From: Clostridia bacterium | GTDB taxonomy: Bacteria > Bacillota > Clostridia > Oscillospirales > CAG-272 | Direction: 5' to 3' | Assembly (NCBI GenBank): GCA_017456685.1 | Contig: JAFTIV010000084.1 | Span: forward strand, 1-5,951 | Length of the DNA stretch: 5,951 nt | Shown here: piece by piece, positions 1-5,717 of the stretch | How the letters are laid out: every line of letters starts with the position of its first letter | Position numbering within the stretch: the stretch's first letter is position 1 | Notes under the pieces: generated by a model | Told to the model about the DNA's origin: nothing | The model's database searches: none | What the model saw: only the letters and a program-made list of their open reading frames with translations | Made by a program: the position numbers and the translations under genes

Positions 1-270
1 ACAAGCTATCGGAGCGCTATCAGACATGTATCCTTTGAAAAGCGCGGTGCTAAGATTGATTGCCACGCAATTCAAAGAGAGACTGGAAAATATTTTGTGC
101 ATTGTGAAATCACCGAATTTGGTAAGATTGTGCTTGATGTAAATGTTGAGGTTGACTCAAAAATTGAGGCGGATAGAATGCTTTTCAATTTTAAAAGAAG
201 ACCAGAGGTTGTATTCCGTGGAACTCTTGCGCTTATATCTGGAGAGGTCAATTATATTTTTGAAGAATAA
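1..270 (+). CDS. 3' end of an unrecognised protein (5' truncated)
   Basis: Frame 1 is open from the first base to a TAA at 268-270, giving 89 C-terminal residues; the start lies outside the window. The sequence is soluble in character, with alternating short charged and hydrophobic stretches (for example HCEITEFGKIVLDVNVEVD) that suggest beta strands, followed by a basic segment (FNFKRRPEVVFRG) and an acidic end (IFEE). I see no membrane helix, cysteine cluster or known catalytic motif, and I do not recognise the family. Codon use matches the downstream genes, so it is a real gene of the same genome. No good Rho-independent terminator follows it; the only candidate is an all-A/T stem near 315-330. 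The strong promoter downstream makes the next gene a separate transcription unit. Confidence 0.8.
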   Translation, partial: TSYRSAIRHVSFEKRGAKIDCHAIQRETGKYFVHCEITEFGKIVLDVNVEVDSKIEADRMLFNFKRRPEVVFRGTLALISGEVNYIFEE

Positions 271-352
271 TTGTATAATTTGTCAATTTGTGAAAAGTGT
301 ACAAAAAAACACCGAAAAATAGCAATTTTTTTGAGAAAATGCAAAAAACTTC

Positions 353-380
353 TTGACATTTGATTTCTTTGTGTTATAAT
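353..380 (+). promoter_or_regulatory. Consensus SigA-type promoter for the sigma factor gene
   Basis: TTGACA at 353-358 and TATAAT at 375-380 are both perfect matches to the vegetative sigma consensus. They are separated by 16 nt, and a TG (372-373) one base before the -10 box adds an extended -10 element. Transcription should start around 386-388, leaving a leader of only about 17 nt before the ATG at 404, with GGAG at 393-396 as the ribosome binding site. The leader is too short for a riboswitch. I see no clear operator, so any control must come from overlapping sites or act after transcription. Confidence 0.85.
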
Positions 381-403
381 TATATTATATTTGGAGTAAT
401 TTT

Positions 404-955
404 ATGGACGAAATTCTTATTCTTGTGAAAAATGCCAAGTCTGGCGACGAGCTTGCGTTTGCTGAGCTACTTGACAAGTATCAAAAGCTAATTTTAAGAA
501 TGTCAAATGAATTTTCCAATAAATGCCCTGAGCCACAAAGAGATTGTGAGGATTTCTTGCAAGAGGCAAAGATTGCTTTTTATAATGCGGTTACTACCTA
601 TGACGAAACAAAAGAAAGAACCTTTGGGGCATATGCCAAGATTTGTATAAAATACCGACTAATTTCTTGTGTTCGAAAGCTAAATTCAAAAAAAAGAATA
701 AAAACAGTTGAGCAAGAGGAGCAGGGACAGGACATCGTTTCTGCAATAACCATTTCAAAGGAGCAAAGAAAGTATATTTTTTCTGTTGCAAGAGAAAATT
801 TATCTCGCTTTGAATATGTTGTTTTTGAGCTTTATTTTTCGGGCTTAAGAGCCATGGAGATATCTAAGAGGCTTGGCAAAAGCGAGAAGTCTGTTAACAA
901 TGCCATTTATAGGGCAAGAACAAAGCTTAGCAGGCTTGTTGATAACGATACATAA
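404..955 (+). CDS. Sigma-70 family RNA polymerase sigma factor, SigH-like
   Basis: This 183-residue protein has the two-domain layout of a small sigma-70 factor, which directs RNA polymerase to a specific promoter class. Region 2 spans about residues 17-100: the core-binding helices include DFLQEAKIAFYNAV (50-63), and the promoter-melting part includes FGAYAKICIKYRLISCVRK (74-92). This pattern resembles Bacillus SigH (sigma-30) more than typical ECF factors. Region 4 spans about 132-178, with a helix-turn-helix for -35 recognition (AMEISKRLGKSEKSVNNAIYR, read as 150-170). It is shorter than Bacillus SigH (about 218 residues), mainly between the domains. The ATG at 404 sits 7 nt after GGAG (393-396). 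The nearby rlmB gene recalls the Bacillus rlmB-yacP-sigH order and supports the SigH assignment. SigH governs entry to sporulation or competence in relatives; whether this organism sporulates cannot be seen here. A divergent paralogue is the main alternative. Confidence 0.85.
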   Translation: MDEILILVKNAKSGDELAFAELLDKYQKLILRMSNEFSNKCPEPQRDCEDFLQEAKIAFYNAVTTYDETKERTFGAYAKICIKYRLISCVRKLNSKKRIKTVEQEEQGQDIVSAITISKEQRKYIFSVARENLSRFEYVVFELYFSGLRAMEISKRLGKSEKSVNNAIYRARTKLSRLVDNDT

Positions 956-970
956 GCTTAGGCTTTGTAT
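948..970 (+). other. Intercistronic hairpin at the sigma factor stop codon
   Basis: ATACATAAGC (948-957) pairs with GCTTTGTAT (962-970) around a TTAG loop, giving nine base pairs with one bulged T (953). The stem covers the sigma factor stop codon (953-955). No T-tract follows, so it is not a standard Rho-independent terminator. It could tune the relative amount of the two messages or protect an mRNA end. It could also be chance in AT-rich DNA. The right arm overlaps a TATAAT (968-973) that has no well-placed -35 box. Confidence 0.35.
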
Positions 971-983
971 AATAATTTACCTG

Positions 984-991
984 AAGGGGAG
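984..991 (+). promoter_or_regulatory. Strong ribosome binding site fixing the zinc-ribbon start
   Basis: AAGGGGAG at 984-991 lies 7 nt before the ATG at 999. It is the only good Shine-Dalgarno in the area. It shows that translation starts at 999 and not at the upstream in-frame ATG at 873, which lies inside the sigma factor gene and has no such site. Confidence 0.8.
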
Positions 992-998
992 AAGAGAA

Positions 999-1274
999 AT
1001 GTTTCAGGACAAAACATTAACGTGCAAGGAGTGCGGACAGGAATTTGTGTTTACCGCAGGTGAGCAGGAGTTCTACCAAGAAAAGGGATTTCAAAATGAG
1101 CCACAGAGATGTAAGGCTTGCAGAGATGCAAGAAAGAATGCAGCTAAGGCTCCTAAGGAAATGTTCACAACCGTATGTGCACAGTGTGGTAAGGAAGCGA
1201 AGGTTCCTTTCCAGCCAAACAGCGATAGACCTGTATATTGCAGTGAGTGCTTCGCTGAAATGAAAAATCAATAA
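999..1274 (+). CDS. Small double zinc-ribbon protein
   Basis: The 91-residue product carries two zinc-ribbon-like cysteine sets. The first, near the N terminus, has CKEC followed by CKAC about 28 residues later, in the setting TCKECGQEFVFTAGEQEF and EPQRCKACRDARK. This closely matches the probable zinc-ribbon family PF13451. The second has CAQC and then CSEC, around a PFQPNSDRPVYC stretch, as in the CxxC-CxxC family often found with it. Each set can bind one zinc ion. No enzyme domain or membrane segment is present, so it is probably a cytoplasmic nucleic-acid or protein-binding factor; its partner is unknown. The frame is open further upstream, to an ATG at 873 inside the sigma gene. The homology-like sequence and the ribosome binding site at 984-991 both place the start at 999. 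It lies 43 nt after the sigma factor gene and is followed by a terminator, so the two are probably co-transcribed. Confidence 0.88.
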   Translation: MFQDKTLTCKECGQEFVFTAGEQEFYQEKGFQNEPQRCKACRDARKNAAKAPKEMFTTVCAQCGKEAKVPFQPNSDRPVYCSECFAEMKNQ

Positions 1275-1328
1275 TTATAGTATGAAATTTTAAAACTTTT
1301 TATAGATTAATTTGAGATTTAACAAAAG

Positions 1329-1359
1329 CAGACTCTTAAGGGGTCTGTTTTTTGTTGTT
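1329..1359 (+). terminator. Rho-independent terminator after the zinc-ribbon gene
   Basis: CAGACTC (1329-1335) pairs with GGGTCTG (1341-1347) around the loop TTAAG; seven pairs form, one of them G-U. A run of six T follows directly (1348-1353), then GTTGTT. The A-rich stretch before the stem (AAAAG) can pair with the T-run, so it may also work weakly on the opposite strand. It closes the sigma factor and zinc-ribbon unit and isolates it from the rlmB operon. Confidence 0.85.
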
Positions 1360-1378
1360 ATAAAATTTAAAAAAATAC

Positions 1379-1407
1379 TGTACAAATATAAACCTTTATG
1401 TTAAAAT
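1379..1407 (+). promoter_or_regulatory. Probable SigA-type promoter of the rlmB operon
   Basis: TGTACA at 1379-1384 (4 of 6 consensus bases) and TAAAAT at 1402-1407 (5 of 6) are 17 nt apart. A TG at 1399-1400 one base before the -10 box gives an extended -10 that can offset the weak -35. The position between the terminator and the rlmB start codon fits, predicting a start near 1414 and a leader of about 30 nt. It is clearly weaker than the sigma factor promoter. Confidence 0.6.
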
Positions 1408-1442
1408 AATATTAACTGTAAATATTTGAGGTATGAATAATT

Positions 1443-2288
1443 ATGGAAAACAAAGGAAAATCACGCTTTAATGCAGATAAATCATCGCGTCAGCCGAGAA
1501 AAGAAGGAAATTTTAAAAGAACAGAGCAAATTTTCAAGGAAAGAGACGAAATAGATTCTCTTGGCGTTGTAATAGGCAGAAATGCTGTGGCGGAGCTTTT
1601 GAAATCAAATAGAACAATCGACAAGATATATGTTAGAAAGGGTGTTCGCGAGGGCTCGCTTACGCTAATTGTGGCGCAGGCGGTCGAAAAGAGGATTCCC
1701 GTTGTAGAGGTTGAACCATCAAAGCTTGATTTTATGAGCGGAGGTGCTAACCATCAAGGCGTTGTCGCAATGGCAGCACTTAAGGATTATGTTAGTGTTG
1801 ACGACATTTTAGATATTGCAAAGGAACGAGGAGAAAAGCCTCTTATCGTTATTGCTGATTGTATTGAGGACCCACATAACCTCGGTGCGCTTATTAGATG
1901 TGCTGAATGCGCAGGCGCGCACGGAATAATAATACCAAAAAGGCACGCGGTAGGAATAACCCCTGCTGTTTATAAATCCTCTGCAGGTGCTATTGAGCAT
2001 ATGGCGATTGCTAAGGTCTCGAATATAGCTACTGCTATAGATGATTTGAAGAAAAAGGGCGTTTGGATTTTTGCCTCGGAGGCAGGCGGAACACCATATT
2101 ACGAAACAGATTACGACTGTGCTTGTGCTATTGTGCTTGGCTCGGAGGGTAATGGAGTAGGAAGACTAATTAAGGAAAAAAGTGATTTTATCATATCTAT
2201 ACCTATGTATGGAAAGGTAAACTCACTCAATGTTTCAACTGCGGCATCGGTAATTTTATGCCATGTCGCAAGAATGCAAAGAGGTTGA
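1443..2288 (+). CDS. rlmB: TrmH/SpoU family RNA 2'-O-ribose methyltransferase, RlmB type
   Basis: Proteins of this family transfer a methyl group from S-adenosylmethionine to a ribose 2'-OH; RlmB acts on G2251 of 23S rRNA in the ribosomal peptidyl-transferase region. Residues 1-38 are a basic, probably disordered extension. An L30e-like substrate-binding domain follows (about 40-115, with IGRNAVAELL and NHQGVVA). The SPOUT catalytic domain spans about 132-281. Its motif 1 is IEDPHNLGALIR (141-152, with N146 and R152), motif 2 is VLGSEGNGVG (231-240), and motif 3 is IPMYGKVNSLNVSTAASV (253-270). These form the knotted cofactor site and look intact. The length of 281 is slightly above that of Escherichia coli RlmB (about 243), because of the N-terminal tail. 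The ATG follows TGAGGT (1427-1432) by 10 nt. It is the first gene of a tight operon. A tRNA TrmH-like or otherwise different RNA target cannot be excluded, since family members share these motifs. Confidence 0.92.
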   Translation: MENKGKSRFNADKSSRQPRKEGNFKRTEQIFKERDEIDSLGVVIGRNAVAELLKSNRTIDKIYVRKGVREGSLTLIVAQAVEKRIPVVEVEPSKLDFMSGGANHQGVVAMAALKDYVSVDDILDIAKERGEKPLIVIADCIEDPHNLGALIRCAECAGAHGIIIPKRHAVGITPAVYKSSAGAIEHMAIAKVSNIATAIDDLKKKGVWIFASEAGGTPYYETDYDCACAIVLGSEGNGVGRLIKEKSDFIISIPMYGKVNSLNVSTAASVILCHVARMQRG

Positions 2289-2294
2289 TAAATA

Positions 2295-4466
2295 ATGGAA
2301 GAAAAATTAGACCAAATAGAGATGGATGTAGGCAGTCTTGGCACTCCACCACCTGAGGAGATTGTCGAGACACCGACTCCACACACAGCTAAGCCATCAA
2401 AAATGGCTCCTCTTGAAACACTTCGAATTGATGAGGCAGAATATCAGCCTCAAAATGAGCTTGATGAGGATGTAGAGCTTGCAGTTCCTGACGCGGATGC
2501 CTTTGAGGAGGCTGAGGCAAGCTCGGTTGGCTCAAGAGAGATGGCTCATTGGACACACGAGGTACTAAAAAGAGAGAAGGAACGCGACAGCGTAGAATAT
2601 AATGAAAAATATGCCAACTCAAGCCGTGCCGACCAAGATTTTATGAAGGCATTTGGCATTGCTGACAAGGCAGGCGGAAAGACCATAAATATTGATGATT
2701 CGTTAACTCATACGACTGCCGAGATTGAAACACTTCAAGGTGATATTCATTCGGATTATTACGAATATACAGACCGTCAGCAAAGAAAAGAGATAATCGG
2801 TATGTATAAGTATGCTATGCGTAGCATAAGAACAAAGATTATTATGTCGAGCATTTTCGCTTTGTTTTTGCTTCTTATAGAAAGCATAGGCTTGTTTGCA
2901 AAAAATCCAACAGGTATTTTTTCAATAGTTGAGCATCCGTATCTTCACTTTTTCTTAGATTTTGGGGCTTTTGCTATTTGTGCGCTCTTTGCGTATGAGC
3001 AAATATATCACGGACTAAGGTCGATAATTTCAAAGGAATATATTCCAGAGGCAATTTCTGTTGTATGCGTTGCACTTGGAATAGTTTATTCGATATTCAA
3101 TCTTATATTTATTCCTTTCAAATCACCTATCCTTTGCAATTTCCCAACCGCTGTTATATGCGTTTTGTCACTTGTTTTCTCATACATTAATGTGGCAAGA
3201 GAAAGATATAGCTTTAGTGTTATATCATCTAAGGATTCTAAGTTCGTGCTTAGTAAGGTTGAGGCAGATGAGGCAGATGCGGAAACTGAGGCATTTTCTA
3301 CCGCCTCAAGAGATTTTGTTGGAGACCTTATAAGGGTTGACAAGGCTGATTTTATAAGAAAATATTTTGCAAAAACTAACAAGTCTGTAAGCACCACAAG
3401 AATTATGTATCCCTACTATATTCTTGCAGTATGCATACCTCTAATTATCGCTATAGTAACTATTTTCCGTGGCGCTCATTTTATGGATGCAATGGTAATT
3501 TGGTACGCAGGCGTTATGCTTGCATTGCCTGTTGGCTTGCTATTTATGTATAGTGTACCATTCTTTATGGGAAATAAGCGCCTTTACGAGGAGGAAGCCT
3601 CAATTATTGGCGAGGGAACTATTTATGAGTATTCAACCGCGAAGGCTGTTTCTGTAAACGATACGACCGCATTCCCTCCCTATAATGTAAAGCTTCAGGG
3701 ATTCAATGTTTATAATGATTATAAGCCAGAAAAGGTGCTTTATTATGCTGCTAACGGTTTTAGTGTTGTTGGCGGACCGCTTGCGGATGTATTTGAAAGC
3801 GCAACCAAGGACGCGTTTACAAAAACTAAGCGTTCAAGATTTGTTTGCTCTGGCCGTAGTTATCTTTGTGTAAAGGTAGATAATGACACTATAATTTTTG
3901 CTGATAGATATGGAATTTCCTCGAATGGAATAGAAATCTCTCACGATAGAGAGGACGCAGACGAGGATGTTTGTGTCATGTATATGGCATGTAACGGAAA
4001 GCTTTGCGCAAGAATGTACATCAAATATATAATTGATGAGGATTTTGCTCAAACAGTAAGAAATCTTAATAAAAATGGTGTATCTGTAGGTATTCGCACC
4101 TTTGACCCGAACCTTAATAACGAAATGCTAAAGGCTCAAACTGGCTTCAAAAAGGGCGACCTTCGCTTGATAAGGCTTACAAGAGATATCGAAATACCTC
4201 AAACACTTGAAAAAACAGATAGTGGAGTAGTTTCAAAGGGACATTCAAAAGCTCTTATTAAGGCTATTCCTGTATGTAAAAGCATAGCAAAAATAAGAAA
4301 GGTTGCAACTGTATTAAATATAATTGCTTCAATTGTAGGAATGGTATTGCTTTGTATTGGTGCGTTTGCATCGTTATTTACAATCAATCCTCTTATAATA
4401 GTAGGCTATTATGTAGCTTGGCTTTTAATTATGCTTATAATTTCGTCGGTAATGCTGTTGCAATAA
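2295..4466 (+). CDS. Large membrane protein, degenerate P1B-type ATPase-like (pseudo-ATPase)
   Basis: I recognise no named family for this 723-residue protein, but its plan matches a heavy-metal P-type ATPase. Residues 1-165 are a soluble N terminus, acidic and Pro-rich (about 10-76). Four membrane helices follow (about 182-201, 216-236, 251-275, 284-300), then a short loop (301-370) where the actuator domain would be, two helices (371-391, 396-424), a 245-residue cytoplasmic loop, and two final helices (671-692, 697-721). LPVG (411-414) sits where Cys-Pro-Cys is expected. About 44 residues later, NDTTAF has D456 in the place of the phosphorylated Asp of DKTGT, but the Lys and Gly are gone. 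GGPLADVF (493-500) resembles the nucleotide-domain HP region without its His. NLNKNGVSVGIRTFDP (590-605) resembles the helix and strand leading to TGD, now TFD. No GDGxND motif and no actuator TGE are seen. I infer a protein that has lost ATP-driven transport and may sense, bind or scaffold. The frame is intact. The start follows AAAGAGG (2278-2284), 6 nt after rlmB, so translation is probably coupled. Confidence 0.72.
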   Translation: MEEKLDQIEMDVGSLGTPPPEEIVETPTPHTAKPSKMAPLETLRIDEAEYQPQNELDEDVELAVPDADAFEEAEASSVGSREMAHWTHEVLKREKERDSVEYNEKYANSSRADQDFMKAFGIADKAGGKTINIDDSLTHTTAEIETLQGDIHSDYYEYTDRQQRKEIIGMYKYAMRSIRTKIIMSSIFALFLLLIESIGLFAKNPTGIFSIVEHPYLHFFLDFGAFAICALFAYEQIYHGLRSIISKEYIPEAISVVCVALGIVYSIFNLIFIPFKSPILCNFPTAVICVLSLVFSYINVARERYSFSVISSKDSKFVLSKVEADEADAETEAFSTASRDFVGDLIRVDKADFIRKYFAKTNKSVSTTRIMYPYYILAVCIPLIIAIVTIFRGAHFMDAMVIWYAGVMLALPVGLLFMYSVPFFMGNKRLYEEEASIIGEGTIYEYSTAKAVSVNDTTAFPPYNVKLQGFNVYNDYKPEKVLYYAANGFSVVGGPLADVFESATKDAFTKTKRSRFVCSGRSYLCVKVDNDTIIFADRYGISSNGIEISHDREDADEDVCVMYMACNGKLCARMYIKYIIDEDFAQTVRNLNKNGVSVGIRTFDPNLNNEMLKAQTGFKKGDLRLIRLTRDIEIPQTLEKTDSGVVSKGHSKALIKAIPVCKSIAKIRKVATVLNIIASIVGMVLLCIGAFASLFTINPLIIVGYYVAWLLIMLIISSVMLLQ

Positions 4467-4472
4467 TATAAA

Positions 4473-5717
4473 ATGTATAACAATTTAAGTACGATTTTAA
4501 AATCAGTATCTAAGCCTGGTAGATATACAGGTGGAGAATACGGACAAATAATAAAAAATAAGGAAGGCATAAAATGTCGTTTTGCATTTTGCTTTCCTGA
4601 TACCTATGAAATAGGAATGTCAAACCTTGGAGTGCGCCTGCTTTATGGCGCACTCAATTCTGTGCCCGAAATTTGGTGCGAAAGAGTGTATGCCCCTTGG
4701 ACAGATATGGAGGAGCAAATGCGCGCGAATAATATACCTTTATGGGCGCATGAGAGCAAGGATAATGTGAGAGATTTCAACATTATTGCGTTTTCACTTC
4801 AATATGAGCTTTGCTATACAACGGCAATCAATATGATTGATTTGTGCGGTCTTCCCGTATTTGCCAAGGATAGAGACGAGAATATGCCTATTATTTTAGG
4901 CGGTGGTCCTTGTGCCTACAATGCAGAGCCTGTTGCTGATTTCTTTGATATTTTCAGCATTGGTGAGGGCGAGGAGGCTCTTATTGAGCTCGCTCAGCTT
5001 TATATAAAGATGAAGGACGAGGGTACATATACAAAATCCGGATTTTTAAGAGAGGCATCTCATATAAAGGGCTTTTATGTTCCGTCGCTTTATGAGGTCG
5101 AATATAACGATAATGGCACAATAAAAAGCTTTGAGCCTAAATATGAGGATGTTCCTAAAAGAGTTCAAAAGAGAATAATTGCCGATCTTAACAAGTCCTA
5201 TTTCCCAACAAAGCCTATAATGCCGTTTATAGAGGTTGTGCACGATAGAATAATGCTCGAAACCTTCCGTGGCTGTATTAGAGGCTGTCGCTTCTGTCAG
5301 GCAGGTATGGTTTTCCGTCCTGTAAGAGAGAAGAATGCAGAAACTCTAAATTGTCAGGCGCGTGAGATTTTCGAAAATACGGGCTATACAGAGATTTCCT
5401 TGACATCTCTTTCTATAAGCGATTATTCCTGTCTGCATGAGGCAACAGATAAGCTTCTTGAATGGACTAATCCAAACAAGATAAATCTTTCGCTTCCTTC
5501 ATTAAGAGCTGATAGCTTCTCAAAGGAGCTTATGAGTAAAATAAGCTCGATTCGTCAATCGGGCCTCACCTTTGCGCCAGAGGCGGGAACACAGCGACTT
5601 CGTGACGCAATAAATAAAAACCTTTATGAAAAAGACCTTATGAACGCGGTTAGACTTGCCTTTGAGGGCGGAAAAAGTCAGGTTAAGCTTTACTTTATGA
5701 ACGGCTTGCCAACTTAA
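4473..5717 (+). CDS. Radical SAM protein, TIGR03960-like, cut short by an in-frame stop
   Basis: The 414-residue product matches the N-terminal two thirds of the uncharacterised radical SAM family TIGR03960, whose members are usually about 600 residues. Residues 1-30 contain the typical SVSKPGRYTGGEYG start. A B12-binding-like Rossmann region spans about 35-180, with FPDTYEIGMSNLG (41-53), ILGGGPCAYNAEP (141-153) and FSIGEGEEAL (161-170). The radical SAM barrel starts near 250, with iron-sulphur ligands C268, C272 and C275 in CIRGCRFC, and later TFAPEAGTQRLRDAI (366-380). Family members cleave S-adenosylmethionine reductively; the substrate is unknown. The stop at 5715-5717 replaces a Glu codon expected after GLPT, removing the end of the barrel and the C-terminal region, so this product is probably inactive if the stop is real. 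The ATG at 4473 has no clear Shine-Dalgarno. It lies 6 nt after, and in frame with, the upstream stop, so no earlier start is possible and coupling is likely. In other Clostridia a DUF2344 gene often follows. Confidence 0.88.
   Translation: MYNNLSTILKSVSKPGRYTGGEYGQIIKNKEGIKCRFAFCFPDTYEIGMSNLGVRLLYGALNSVPEIWCERVYAPWTDMEEQMRANNIPLWAHESKDNVRDFNIIAFSLQYELCYTTAINMIDLCGLPVFAKDRDENMPIILGGGPCAYNAEPVADFFDIFSIGEGEEALIELAQLYIKMKDEGTYTKSGFLREASHIKGFYVPSLYEVEYNDNGTIKSFEPKYEDVPKRVQKRIIADLNKSYFPTKPIMPFIEVVHDRIMLETFRGCIRGCRFCQAGMVFRPVREKNAETLNCQAREIFENTGYTEISLTSLSISDYSCLHEATDKLLEWTNPNKINLSLPSLRADSFSKELMSKISSIRQSGLTFAPEAGTQRLRDAINKNLYEKDLMNAVRLAFEGGKSQVKLYFMNGLPT
4630..4655 (+). repeat. Perfect 9-bp inverted repeat inside the radical SAM gene
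   Basis: GAGTGCGCC (4630-4638) and GGCGCACTC (4647-4655) are exact reverse complements around the 8-nt loop TGCTTTAT. The arms have 7 G/C of 9, unusual in this AT-rich region. It lies at codons 53-61 of the gene, encoding part of GVRLLYGAL, and no T-run follows, so it is not a terminator. It may be a stable mRNA hairpin early in the message, a protein-binding palindrome, or a by-product of the coding constraint. Confidence 0.5.

Noticed and set aside
274..279. TATAAT as a second promoter for the sigma factor
   Set aside because: No -35-like hexamer lies at a workable distance, and the consensus promoter at 353-380 is sufficient.
315..331. Stem of AAAAAT and ATTTTT as a terminator for the first gene
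   Set aside because: The stem is only A-T pairs, too weak to stop transcription; it is expected by chance in such AT-rich DNA.
968..973. TATAAT as a separate promoter for the zinc-ribbon gene
   Set aside because: The nearest -35-like sequence, TTGATA at 939-944, is 23 nt away, which is too far, and there is no extended -10 TG in the right place.
873..998. Upstream in-frame ATG that would add 42 residues to the zinc-ribbon protein
   Set aside because: The extension overlaps the sigma factor gene in another frame, has no ribosome binding site, and precedes the usual family start; the strong site at 984-991 fixes the start at 999.
2111..2386. Open frame on the - strand across the rlmB end, and similar antisense frames elsewhere
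   Set aside because: These lie opposite well-supported genes, show no family-like sequence or ribosome binding sites, and have biased composition typical of shadow frames.
5715..5717. Genome-wide reassignment of TAA as a sense codon
   Set aside because: TAA terminates the genes ending at 270, 955, 1274 and 4466 at natural lengths, so it is a normal stop here.
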